DNA of 64,000 nt from contig OZ024857.1 of assembly GCA_964017155.1 (NCBI GenBank), positions 6,339,619 to 6,403,618 of the forward strand. The letters run 5' to 3'. The stretch is from Oasisia sp. SBJ-2009. Taxonomy: Eukaryota > Annelida > Polychaeta > Sabellida > Siboglinidae. A model generated the notes under the pieces. The model had not been told where the DNA came from. It saw nothing but the letters and a program-made list of their open reading frames with translations, and did no database searches. The translations under genes were made by a program, and so were the position numbers. Shown here piece by piece: positions 14,215-26,420 of the stretch (its first letter is position 1; each line of letters begins with the position of its first letter).

Positions 14215-14292
14215 CTATAACAAGAATACAAATAGCTATAACGGGAAGTAGCTATAACGGGAAGTGGCTATAAGGGGAAGTGGCTATAAGAA
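14215..14292. repeat. 17-bp short tandem repeat (about 4 units)
   Basis: Unit of the type tagctataacgggaagt, degenerating to ggctataaggggaagt. Confidence 0.85.
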
Positions 14293-15298
14293 GACACAAG
14301 TGTGACATGACCCAGGAGATAAGAGGTGACCAGTGTGGCCAGCACTCCACTAATGACACAGGATAAACACCTGCAGCAGATAACTGATGGCACACCTTTG
14401 CTTAATAGATCAGATGGCAGACAAACGACTTAGCCTATTTCGGGGGAGCAGTAAACATGTCCTCGCCTGTCAAACCGCACACATTACCTTAAACAATATC
14501 GATTATTAGCAGATTTACTGCTGCATCCCGCTTTTATGTGGTTCTGTTTTGTAAGAAAAATGCACAAGAAATGCTTGTTTTCTTCCCATGTTTCCTCGTC
14601 ACAAAGGAATCAAATCAAACGACAGGTTTTTATTGGTTAAAGCGGTAATATTTTTTATGCCTGGCAAATTGCAGTTTGACGTAGGTGTATAATTATACCT
14701 TTTTACACTGTAATCTGACATATGTCAACACTTGATCAAACCAGACCTTCCCAAGATGTTTCATTTGATTTTGTTTGATTTTGCAGCATGATAAACATTA
14801 TTACATGATCAGAAGTGGATAAAACAAAACAGGCTCGTTGACCTACACAACCACTACCAGGCTGTTTTATATGGCTTTATAAATAATTTTACCTCAAATA
14901 TACTGGTTTCAACCCAACGCTAAGAAGTGAGAGGCGCATTTGGTTAGTCAGAAGAAGTCATACTATTAACCGTGTCCAGGTTAAAGTGTACTGCCAAGGT
15001 AGAACTAGTACAGTATACATACCTGCATTCAGGTTAAGGTGGAAATAGTTCAGTATATATAGTTCATTTCACACTCATGTTTATCCTTTTAACACATACA
15101 CAACTGCATTTTCACAGCCTTCATTCACCTGATTATTCTTCCTCTGAATAAGATTGTCATCCAGGTGCCAAGACTGACAGGTACGACAGGTACATAAGTA
15201 CACAAATAAACACACAGGTGTGTCCACACATACAGTGTAAGGATGAAGTGATCTAGTGGACACAGAGGATGTCTGTAATTCCCTTTTTCACTGCAATA

Positions 15299-15328
15299 GT
15301 GACGTGACGTGACGTGACGTGACGTGAT
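15299..15328. repeat. (GTGAC)n microsatellite
   Basis: Five to six gtgac units; they contain overlapping tgacgt/acgtca-like half sites, probably by chance. Confidence 0.85.
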
Positions 15329-15617
15329 GTCAGCTACAACGACAACTTTTACCACTGCTGCTCTGTAATGTTTTGATTTCACACACTGTTGATACATTCA
15401 ATTTCACTGGTAAAAACAATTCTGTATATTAAATGATACAGTTGTTAAATCACATTTATAAATAAATTATTAAGTTATTTTTGTAGCATGTTTTTATGAC
15501 CAAAGCTTGTTATAAATTATACACTTGGAATGTTACATTCATCTCTATATATAACAGTAAGTTTCTCTTGTTATTTATTTACGTCTCATTATTATTTTTT
15601 CTACTTTCATAATTGCA

Positions 15618-15823
15618 TGTGTGTGTGTCTGTGTGTATATGTTGTGCATATGTGTGGGTACGTCATGTGTGCATGCGTTGTGCATGTGTGCATGTGTGCA
15701 TGTGTGCATGTGTGCATGTGTGCATGCGTGCATGCGTGCATGCGTGCATGCGTGCATGCGTGCATGCGTGCATGCGTGCATGCGTGCATGCGTGCATGCG
15801 TGCATGCGTGCATGCGTGCATGT
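15618..15823. repeat. (TGCATGYG)n octanucleotide array
   Basis: Alternating purine-pyrimidine repeat built of tgtgcatg and then tgcatgcg units, about 200 bp. Such alternation favours Z-DNA. Cys/Met/Val- and Ala/Cys/His-rich frames through it are artefacts. Confidence 0.95.
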
Positions 15824-16014
15824 GTTTATCTGAACTAAAAGCAGTTCTTCATTCATGACTCTCAATTGGCCAGAACCCTATCACACCAAGCAAGACTAAC
15901 AGTACAACTGACTGAATGTAACATGTTAATGACAGACACTGAAAACTGCTGCTAAAGAAGGAAACAATCCTAGATGCCCCACCTCTCTCAACTTTTTTTC
16001 CTGTGCCCTTTTGC

Positions 16015-16870
16015 GTAGCTTGATGCTAAAAACCTTCGCAAAGACCGGCCCCCACGACTTGTTCGCCATCCTACAGATCCTCACGCCGTCTTATCCAAGC
16101 CGCTCGCTCGATATCCCATCGGTGCGTACGATATCCAACACAAACACAGTTCCACTAAATAGTAATCCAATCAGCGTGATATCTGCCTCACTTCGACACC
16201 TTCACCTGAGTATCATTCCGTTCAACCGACTGATATCGTGGCTTGAAATCGCGACAAATTGACAAAGTTCCACTACGGACGGCCTGGCCCTGTTATCACA
16301 TCCAGTGCTGAGCGGCATCCGCGACCAACTGGTGAAAGTTGTCCCAGTGCATGCACCAAAGTTCAAAGTTCACCGGCACCAACCAGCAACCGACCGTGAG
16401 TAAGCAACCAACAAGCGAGCGAGTGAGCGGTCGACTCGCTGGCCGACCAAACAGTGAGAGACGCGCTGAGACAACAGTCTGCCATCTGATCTGCCACTCA
16501 CAGCACCAGTGCCCAGCTGCCTCCTGGCCCCGCACATGGCCTGCCGCTGTCTTAGCACGGAGCCACGCTACCCACCCGCCAATAACACGGAGGCCACCTC
16601 GAGTGATGATGCGCCAATATCACCGATGATTAGCCACCATATTTACATATGAATATACCGTGCCGATCCGATCCGGCGGTACCGTGCCGATCCGATCCAG
16701 CAGTAGTAAACCGAGTTCACGCGAGGGGCTGCGGTATCAAACCCAGGCACCGTGATTAAAACCGCTGACATTTGCGCGCGAACGTTCGTCGCAAATCGTG
16801 GACGGCTGACAGCTATCACCGCGGCTCATATCACGGCCGCCACAGGTGTGGGCGGTGACAGCCGTGTGTG
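16015..16870. promoter_or_regulatory. CpG-rich, CCAAT-containing promoter-like island
   Basis: This stretch is clearly richer in CG dinucleotides than its surroundings (for example cgcgcgaacgttcgtcgc near 16776). It contains a good NF-Y type site, ccaatcagcg near 16167, and a 22-bp direct duplication around ccgatccgatccgg at 16661-16700. No transcript start can be read directly. It could be an internal promoter for shorter, minus-strand Trio isoforms (known for Trio genes) or the promoter of an unrecognised RNA. The direction is uncertain. Confidence 0.4.
16019..16162 (+). CDS. Candidate terminal coding exon of an unrecognised plus-strand gene
   Basis: A strong acceptor (long pyrimidine tract and gcgtag at 16013-16018) is followed by 47 codons with CG-rich codon use, opening LDAKNLRKDRPPRLVRHPTD and ending YDIQHKHSSTK before TAG at 16160. 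The opening AKNL.KD..RL faintly recalls the first strand of some C2 domains, but I do not recognise the protein. No partner exon or AATAAA was found nearby, so this may simply be open frame in a CpG-rich island. Confidence 0.2.
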   Translation, partial: LDAKNLRKDRPPRLVRHPTDPHAVLSKPLARYPIGAYDIQHKHSSTK

Positions 16871-19800
16871 ACCCACCTGTAGGGGGCCTGTCTCATATGG
16901 GTTGTCTTCTTAACATGTCACAGTGCCACTGGAACACACACATGATGGTGAACTCATGACAAGGGGGGGACTGTAACCAAACCATCCATGTGACTCTGGA
17001 CTGGGCCAAGCGCTGGTAACAAGAGGCTGTCTATGATGAAGGCTGATGAATTGTTGAAACCTGAGCTTGCCAACCCACCACACAGTAGCATGCTCCTCAC
17101 ACGTGCCAGCCTGGAACGTGATACCTTAGTAACCAAACAGTGGGGAGAGTGGCTGTCACTGACAGGTAGAGACTAGACGCACTAGACAGGCAAGAAAGAC
17201 TAGAGAGGCAGCAGTTGTCCTTGGGTAGGTCCTGGTGTCATCTCTGGACCTTGCCCTGCTCTACCAGGAGGCTCTTACAGGTCCTGGAGTCATCCTCTGA
17301 GTGGGGTCCTCCAGTTAGACCTTTTGTGTTATCAGTTACTGTCACCAGCTACATTATCTGGACAGTGGATTGGCTAGCTAAAGGCAACCCAAATGCTGCC
17401 TGCCCATGCAGCCCATCTGTCTCCCAACTTCCTAAACAAATCCTATCTTCTACGAAGTTTCCAAACTCTGTCTTCTCTCAACTTCCCAAAACCTTCCTTC
17501 TCCCAACTTCCCAACCCTTCTTTCTCCCAACTTCCCAAACCATCCCCACAAACAAGCACCCTGTGAATGCCTTCATAAGGAAGCACCTTGAGCCCTGCTT
17601 GACCCCCCCCCCACAGCTGCTAATGCAATCACATGAGAGCAACACTACACAGCTCCGGGTGTTGAATCTGTTGCTGTAGCACATGGCTGTACAATTAAAG
17701 ATGATAATCTGAGGAGGGAGGCAGACTGACAGGCCTGGTGCTCTCCACCAGTGTCTGTGTCCTCTCCTTACAGCTCACAGGGCTGTTAGACAGGGCCCAA
17801 GGGAAGCAGCTCATCACCAGTTGAGTCTTCCTACTCACAGCATTGCTTCAAGTTGCAACAATTGCAATCACATGTTGCAGGACAGAGCAGTTCAGTAGCT
17901 AGGTTAGGATATCGCCACTCACAGTGTCTTTGATAATATTACACCTATGTAGATGACACACCACAAAGCAGAATTGTAGCACAACATTTTGAACATACAT
18001 ACATAATACTCTGCATATACTAATGCCTAGTTTACCACAAACATCATAATGGGTATTAAAACTGGGCACATACTCTTGCAAGGATTGCTGCATGCTCTTG
18101 CGATAACTGCTTCTTAGTAGGTGTGTACACTACACTGATGACACAATCGTTGGCCAACTAATCTGACATCAGAAATATGTCATTATTTCAACTTGCAACT
18201 GTTACGTTGAACAAGAAAGAAATGATTACTAAGAGCTGCAACTGTTAGAATTAAAAAGAAAGAAGCCAACAGTAATGTGACTGATAGAATGAACAGTTTC
18301 AACTTTTACAATAAGCAAGAAAGGTGTCATCATTGAGAGTTACAAAATACCTAATTAGCCATGAAGAAGACTAATCCTCCCGCAAATTAACACATTACCA
18401 CTGTTTACCTGGGGCACAGGAATGCCACCAAATAAGCCACAATTAGGTAATTACCATTCACGAAAACAGCGGGGGCATAATGTGATCTTTGACAGGTACA
18501 ACAGTGAATATATGTTTTCAAAACATACATAATTTGCCACAACAGAGAAACAAAATACAGTCATTCCAATTAAAATAAATTCAATCTTTTTGTATAGTTC
18601 TGAACTGAAACTTCATGGTTTCTTCCAACAAAGATGATGGGAGAAGTTGGAAGAAATCAGCGGTAAGGGATGTAGTTCTGATGCCATCTGACCAACAGTG
18701 CAAACAACAGCCTCCACTTGTTACAGGCTACATGTGGTAATGCTTATTCAGGTTTCATAGAAACAGGGGGCATAATTAACAGATCCTGATAGATTTCAGG
18801 CACACATTAGTTCACATCCTGGTAGAGGTGGCAGCTAAACACATGGCTCACACACAAACTCTATCATCCAAAGTTGTAAACTCTCCACTCCAATAGGAGG
18901 AACATATTTCAGAATTTACTGTTTAGCAGTAAAAATATTATATACTTCAGTAATCCTCAGTAAAAATAGTGAATTAATTATGAAGGTCTAAAAATATTTG
19001 TGCAATATTATATTCATGTGTTAATTATCAGATCTGCCATCTTATTTACACAGAATATATAAATAACAAGCCACATATTTGCAATGGTTTTATTTACATA
19101 CCAGAGTAATAAGCTGCATCCCAAATTTGCAATCATAAATCAAGTTTGTCCAATTATGCGTGTTTACCGAAAGATCACACCATTATTAACCTCTTCATTG
19201 GCTAGGACCAGACAACTAAATTAGCATGCAGCCTTGGCTGGCCCAATGTAATAACCACATCAAGTTGTGAATGAATTATGAAGTGTCATTACTGGAGTGT
19301 GAAGTAACATTACTCATCCCTGCTGAACTGCGAACTTAGTTGGTATGGCAGCAAATTGGAGGTGAACGAAAACAAGACACCGGAGAGATGAACATGTCCG
19401 ACAGATGGTCAGATGAACTCACACCTTTCGAGAGGCTGCGTTGGCTGAGGCAGAGATTGCTGGTACAGACAAGTGTGCTGTTTATCAAACCCTGTCAACT
19501 CTCACACAGCTTATACTTAACATTTAAGTAAACTAATATTAATTTATATGCCACCTTATCATTTAAGTTTTATTAATATTTATTTTATATGCCACCTAAT
19601 CCAATAAAGTATACAGTGTTTGTCATATATAAAATCAAAAATCAAAGTAAATTTTGCATTAATTTGCCCATGTAAATAATCATAAAATTGTCAAGCATAT
19701 TTATTCGTGTTTTCTAAAAAGGAATGCTTTACTAGACAGCTGGTTGTAAAGTGTTGTCCAAAATTGAGGTGAACTAAACACATATATAATAATGATAATT

Positions 19801-21539
19801 AATAGTAATAATGATAATAATTAATTTCTTAAATAGAGTCCAATCCAAATATAATATTGGGGTGCGTTACAATGGTAAATTGATAAATATCACAATAAAT
19901 CAGACAGGTATGATTGTAAGTATGTTTTACCTGTAGTGGATATGTTATTGCGTGGGCCTGGGTTTGACATATATGTTCACAACAATTCCCTGCATACAGT
20001 GTGCAGTGTATTCTTGAAACAACCCGTTCATCCTTTAAGTACTCACAGTTCAGGAAAATAAACCGGCTGCACTCTGATCTCAATTACAGTTCCGAACTGG
20101 CCGTGGAGAAATCTCCTATTGAATTTCTAACCCGGTCCTGTCTGCCTCCATTTATAGAAGCAACAATCACAGCTAATCTGTGCTCTCAAACTGATTTCGT
20201 TCACATAGCTTTCATGCAGTGATGAACAATAACTTCATGAAGCTGATTCCTTTTATGTTGGTCAAGATCTAATGATTGTTTTGTCATCGCTGATTTCTAT
20301 CAGCTGTATATGGTGTAATTATTGTGGCGTTCTAGCAATGTGGGGAGTATGCAGTTACAAAAACAACTTTACGCATGTACACATAGAATCAGGCAGAAAT
20401 TTATTAATTGCATAAATATGTGACTTGTTCATTAGGTATTATACACTTGAAAGTATTGTTTAGAGGTGATAGCCCTTTTTAAAAATAAGTCCAATGACTC
20501 ATCAATTCATTCAACTGTTTCCAAAACTGTCATTACATAAACATTCTTCAGGACTTACAGTAAACAAAAACAATAACAGAAGACTTTGTCGATCTGTGCT
20601 GATAATCATAATATTTTTGTAGGTGATTAACATACACGTGTATATAATATACTCCATGTATAATTAATGTAACGTTAATTATTAGCACCCTAGTATACTG
20701 CCAGCCACGTGCATGTCACATGTGCTCAACTGCTCACACAGCCACTAGTGTGTGTAGAATGTATTCAATGAAGCTGACATGTTACTTGTGATGTTGACAT
20801 CAACAGCCGTCCCAATAACGTAATTAACATTAATTAGCCTTCTGTCCTCTGTGATCAAATCTCGCTGCCACCAAAGCCAACTCAGTCCCTACTCATCTGC
20901 ACTGTGAATTTTTCCTGCCGAAGTTGAGTAATTATTTCAAGATGATTAATCTCCAAGCTGTGGACTCGGCATATGTAAAATTGATTGCCTCCCAACTGCA
21001 ATAACGGCCACGTGCCAGGAGCTGAGTACATAACTATTGCCTCCCAAACAGCTAAGCCGGAGTATGAGGTAAAAAGCATGAACAGGGAACATCTCAAAGA
21101 CACGTGGAGTGAACGAGTCCATTTTGAAGAAGGACATGAAAGGGCAAATAAGGAGCAGGAGCCAGCTAGGGCAACACATGTGTGTGGAGACTGAACTAAA
21201 GCAACCAGGGGAACATGTGTGGTGAGACGGAACTAAAAGTTGACGCTTCAGATGGATCAGATTAAAAAGATTCAAAGGCCAGCATTTCAAGACAGTTTAA
21301 AACAAATTTGAATTAAATCGATGCAAACTAACAGAAATTGTGTGGAAAGATCTTCTGCATAGTAAAGTATACAACACATGACCGAGACAAACAAAGAAAC
21401 ACACTAACAATGAAAGAAACACCGCCAGAACCAAATAGAGACATAGAGACATCCAGAGGTTTATAGATACAATCAAAGAGACACACAGAGACAACCAGGG
21501 TGATTTATATAGAGAGAAATGTATAGAGACAACCAAACA

Positions 21540-23836
21540 GAGACAGAGAGACAACCAAAGAGAGACAGAAACAACTAGAGACACAGAGCCAACCAAAGAG
21601 AGACAGAACCAACTAGAGACACAGAGCCAACCAAAGAGAGACAGAAACAACTAGAGACACAGAGCCAACCAAAGAGAGACAGAAACAACTAGAGACACAG
21701 AGCCAACCAAAGAGAGACAGAAACAACTAGAGACACAGAGCCAACCAAAGAGAGACAGAAACAACTAGAGACACAGAGCCAACCAAAGAGAGACAGAAAC
21801 AACTAGAGACACAGAGACAACCAAAGAGAGACAGAAACAACTAGAGACACAGAGCCAACCAAAGAGAGACAGAAACAACTAGAGACACAGAGCAAACCAA
21901 AGAGAGACAGAAACAACTAGAGACACAGAGCCAACCAAAGAGAGACAGAAACAACTAGAGACACAGAGCCAACCAAAGAGAGACAGAAACAACTAGAGAC
22001 ACAGAGGCAATCAAAGAGAGACAGAAACAACTAGAGACACAGAGCCAACCAAAGAGAGACAGAAACAACTAGAGACACAGAGGCAATCAAAGAGAGACAG
22101 AAACAACTAGAGACACAGAGCCAATCAAAGAGAGACAGAAACAACTAGAGACACAGAGCCAATCAAAGAGAGACAGAAACAACTAGAGACACAGAGGCAA
22201 TCAAAGAGAGACAGAAACAACTAGAGACACAGAGGCAATCAAAGAGAGACAGAAACAACTAGAGACACAGAGGCAATCAAAGAGAGACAGAAACAACTAG
22301 AGACACAGAGCCAATCAAAGAGAGACAGAAACAACTAGAGACACAGAGCCAATCAAAGAGAGACAGAAACAACTAGAGACACAGAGCCAATCAAAGAGAG
22401 ACAGAAACAACTAGAGACACAGAGGCAATCAAAGAGAGACAGAAACAACTAGAGACACAGAGGCAATCAAAGAGAGACAGAAACAACTAGAGACACAGAG
22501 GCAATCAAAGAGAGACAGAAACAACTAGAGACACAGAGCCAATCAAAGAGAGACAGAAACAACTAGAGACACAGAGGCAATCAAAGAGAAACAGAAACAA
22601 CTAGAGACACAGAGCCAACCAAAGAGAGACAGAAACAACTAGAGACACAGAGCCAATCAAAGAGAGACAGAAACAACTAGAGACACAGAGGCAATCAAAG
22701 AGAGACAGAAACAACTAGAGACACAGAGGCAATCAAAGAGAGACAGAAACAACTAGAGACACAGAGGCAATCAAAGAGAGACAGAAACAACTAGAGACAC
22801 AGAGCCAATCAAAGAGAGACAGAAACAACTAGAGACACAGAGCCAATCAAAGAGAGACAGAAACAACTAGAGACACAGAGCCAATCAAAGAGAGACAGAA
22901 ACAACTAGAGACACAGAGGCAATCAAAGAGAGACAGAAACAACTAGAGACACAGAGGCAATCAAAGAGAGACAGAAACAACTAGAGACACAGAGGCAATC
23001 AAAGAGAGACAGAAACAACTAGAGACACAGAGCCAACCAAAGAGAGACAGAAACAACTAGAGACACAGAGCCAACCAAAGAGAGACAGAAACAACTAGAG
23101 ACACAGAGACAACCAAAGAGAGACAGAAACAACTAGAGACACAGAGCCAACCAAAGAGAGACAGAAACAACTAGAGACACAGAGCAAACCAAAGAGAGAC
23201 AGAAACAACTAGAGACACAGAGCCAACCAAAGAGAGACAGAAACAACTAGAGACACAGAGCCAACCAAAGAGAGACAGAAACAACTAGAGACACAGAGGC
23301 AATCAAAGAGAGACAGAAACAACTAGAGACACAGAGCCAACCAAAGAGAGACAGAAACAACTAGAGACACAGAGGCAATCAAAGAGAGACAGAAACAACT
23401 AGAGACACAGAGCCAATCAAAGAGAGACAGAAACAACTAGAGACACAGAGCCAATCAAAGAGAGACAGAAACAACTAGAGACACAGAGGCAATCAAAGAG
23501 AGACAGAAACAACTAGAGACACAGAGGCAATCAAAGAGAGACAGAAACAACTAGAGACACAGAGGCAATCAAAGAGAGACAGAAACAACTAGAGACACAG
23601 AGCCAATCAAAGAGAGACAGAAACAACTAGAGACACAGAGGCAATCAAAGAGAAACAGAAACAACTAGAGACACAGAGGCAATCAAAGAGAGACAGAAAC
23701 AACTAGAGACACAGAGCCAATCAAAGAGAGACAGAAACAACTAGAGACACAGAGGCAATCAAAGAGAGACAGAACCAACTAGAGACACAGAGCCAACCAA
23801 AGAGAGACAGAAACAACTAGAGACAGAGAGACAGAA
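21540..23836. repeat. 38-bp satellite array (about 60 units)
   Basis: The unit is aatcaaagagagacagaaac followed by aactagagacacagaggc, step 38 bp (22202 to 22240). Three main unit types differ at the junction (ccaacc, ccaatc, ggcaatc). The left edge (21400-21640) holds diverged, irregular units. Unit order is duplicated within the array (see findings). Purine-rich plus strand; no coding. Confidence 0.97.
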
Positions 23837-24195
23837 GGAGAAACGTGAGCCTGAGAAGGTAGGAAGTGGGAGATGTTACTACCATGAGAGAGGCCTGGGC
23901 ACTGGTTTATTTGCCTACTCCTACTGCTGTGTTTATGTGTTGGAGGACTGTCTGCCAGCCTCATCACACCACTGCACCTAGCAGCTGTCTTAATGTGCCA
24001 CATAAACAGATTCCTCACAACTCCCACTGTCCAGACACGCTGATGAAATCACTGGCCATGTTTCTCTCAGCATCAAGGTCAAACCGATCTCGTGTCCTGA
24101 CTCCCTGCCAGGGTCCATGTCCAGGTCCATCAGCCCACTGGTCCAACTGACTCTGTCCTGTGCAATGAACTGCCACTATTTCTCCTAGACCCTCT

Positions 24196-24408
24196 GTCTA
24201 AAGAGCTGTCCAAAGACCGCCTCATTTCAACGTGCACCATAAGAAGCTGCATGTGACCACTGACTTGAACCTTTTTATAGGTTTTTATTTTTAATTAATT
24301 GATTAAATAAATGTTAGTGACATTGCTATTCATATTAAAAAAATTAAATCAATTTGTGACTGCACTGGTTAGCTGGCAAGACAAACAACTGTTATTGTTA
24401 TTATAATT
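24196..24408. repeat. Dispersed repeat E, copy 1
   Basis: About 210 bp shared in the same orientation with 30805-31012. Common blocks are atttcaacgtgcaccataag, aagctgcatgtgaccactg, tttagtgacattg or its variant, and ggttagctggcaag. Non-coding. Confidence 0.85.
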
Positions 24409-24440
24409 AGGAGTGCATTCAGTTTTCATAGCCAAGAGAG

Positions 24441-24493
24441 CGCAACACCCAATCTGAGCACAACACCCAATCTGAGCACAACACCCAATCTGT
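24441..24493. repeat. 20-bp tandem triplication
   Basis: Three head-to-tail copies of gcacaacacccaatctga, the first and last slightly diverged. Confidence 0.9.
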
Positions 24494-24844
24494 TCCGTAA
24501 TGCCTTCAAGTTCATAACCAAGATCATAACTGGAATATTACAATGACCAGATATTTATAATCGTCACATACCCCAGGCTATTACAAATATGGAATTGTTC
24601 AGTTGCCGTTAAATATTAACACAACTGTGTGGAACTTAAAATAGTTAGCTGGCACCGTCGACAATTGTATTTAAAATTATATCAGAATAGTTACATTCTT
24701 ATACAACCTGCTATCCAATCATGAGGATTTCGTCCTTGGCAGTCCTGTCCATCTGAACATCATTTAAACAGTCAAGCATTCTGAGAAAAGTATTCCGCTA
24801 TGCTAAAGTGACTGTAAAGACTATTCGTAGACGTATATCTTTCA

Positions 24845-24960
24845 CTGACATTCATTTATACAGCTGGGTAAACTGGAGCGTCATGGAGTGACAGAAACTG
24901 TCCAGGCTCAGAATCAGTACAAAGAGGATGTGAACCCGGATTCTCTTCATTTTGAGTTTG
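24845..24960 (-). mobile_element. SINE family B, short fragment
   Basis: Shares agctgggtaaactggagc, atggagtgac and gtgaacccggattct with the right part of the copies at 11.8 and 47.1 kb, including a decayed B-box (read on minus, agaatccgggttcac). Confidence 0.5.
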
Positions 24961-26161
24961 TTGCACAACTTCACATGTTTACAAGGGACCATTTCACAAA
25001 CAATCATCAGCCCCATAACTCTTTAAATAAAACTGATTTTGCTCACTGAAAACTGTTAACATCAGGACAAGGGGGACTTTCGCTATGGGTCATAGAAATA
25101 GAGTACTTGATGACAGTGTTGGTGGCTTTCTACTTCTTAAATTTAATATATATTTAAATTAAATAAAAAAAGTCAATTTAATTATAGATTTTAATGATGG
25201 ATTTTCCTGATGAGCCTATTATCTTAGTGAGACATTCTATAAAAACACACTCTAGAAGTGTTAATGTTTCACCCTTCATTTGTGTATTCCATATACAAGT
25301 ATAAACAGCACAGGGACTGGATCTTTTGCAGAACACATTGATTTCTCTATAGATGTGTTGAGTGTTGACTCCCTGACATCAGTACATATTACATATGACG
25401 TCATCTTCATTAGTTTAATTGGGGACTAATGAAGCAGGCCTTGTAACGTGATCCACGTAACATGCCCTACCTCCATTGTCTACAGTTACTATGGCCACAT
25501 TGTGTGTCACGGAGAGTCAGTGTCAACTCTAGCTACATCGCGTGTCACAGTGAATACACACAGAAATGTGACATCCGTGTCCTCACTTCAGAAGATGATT
25601 CCGTTTGAATCCATGATGCTAAGCAGCTGTTGCTGTGACCATAAAATATGGTTAAGGCTATTTCAATATTACATCCATTAGCAATAAATAAAAAAATGCA
25701 GTGTATGAAGAATGGGTCATTACCATCACTGATGCTCCTTTGGAACAAAGAACATGTCAGCCACGGGTCAGCCTAGTTCAGCCTAGTGTCCTGACATGAC
25801 TCAGGAGTCTCATTCTTGACCGGCTGATCTTATTCTTAGTGCACTAGGGGCAGGATGGATAAATATGAAATGTGGAAATAAGTCTCCCAGAGATCATTAA
25901 GATTCAAGTCAGTTGACAAGATGGGTGGATATGCTACTGAGCACAGGTGTATCAGCAAGGTTATAAAATCTGTGTCAAACTAATGGTAGAATCGTGTAAT
26001 GTTTTCAACTGATCAACCAAGAGGTCTCAAATTCCTGAATCGGAACAGCAACAGATACCGCCTCAGTGTCAATGTTGGTATTCATTCTCACATAAAACAT
26101 GACCAGAGTTCCACCAGCGAGTCTTCATTGTCAGTCGAGTAAAAAAAATCAGGTAACTCAC

Positions 26162-26420
26162 CCAATTCGGAGCCTGATTCGAGCCTCCTGGTGTCAGAGA
26201 CGATGATGACGAACCCCCTGGTGGTAGTGATGGTTGTAATGACGATGACGAAGAGCCACCTGGTGGCAGGCTTGAGCCGTACGAGGGGAGAGACGACCCA
26301 CTGAGGTTACTGTCAGTTGTACATGTTGTTGTGATCGAGTTCACCGAGGTCATCGAACCTCGCTCCCGGTAGGGACGCTCAAACGACATGTCTTCAAAGG
26401 AAATTGTGTCATCAAGATCC
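26162..26420 (-). CDS. TRIO: Trio exon 24 of window (Ser/Gly/Pro linker after PH1)
   Basis: 259 nt: one base completes Arg, then 86 codons. Acceptor is ..tttggttgcag and donor is AATTGG|gtgagt. It opens [20 protein letters not shown] and GSMTSVNSI, then becomes low complexity: two [11 protein letters not shown] blocks followed by [11 protein letters not shown]. Vertebrate Trio has an acidic/Ser-rich linker (DLD..TISIASRTS) between PH1 and the first SH3, so position and the DLD..TIS motif fit. The linker is poorly conserved in sequence; the assignment rests on phase, splice sites and the opening motif. Reading through the donor gives 31 more codons before a stop at about 26069. Confidence 0.85.

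Larger units (their letters stand above)
1..26161. other. Probable long Trio intron (no confirmed gene)
   Basis: No further Trio exon is recognisable on the minus strand left of exon 24. In particular I found no first-SH3 or DH2 sequence. The simplest reading is one intron of more than 26 kb, or an intron broken by unrecognised alternative exons. Stretches not listed separately (for example 281-1238, 3184-7687, 8870-10850, 11926-13291, 17000-21539, 24960-26161) are AT-rich non-coding DNA. In them I see scattered short ORFs without family resemblance and nothing else to annotate. Confidence 0.6.

Noticed and set aside
15530..15865. Cys/Met/Ala/His-rich open frames on both strands
   Set aside because: Generated by the tgcatgyg octanucleotide array.
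21540..23836. Possible CRISPR array (regular repeats)
   Set aside because: Units are contiguous without unique spacers, and the genome is eukaryotic.
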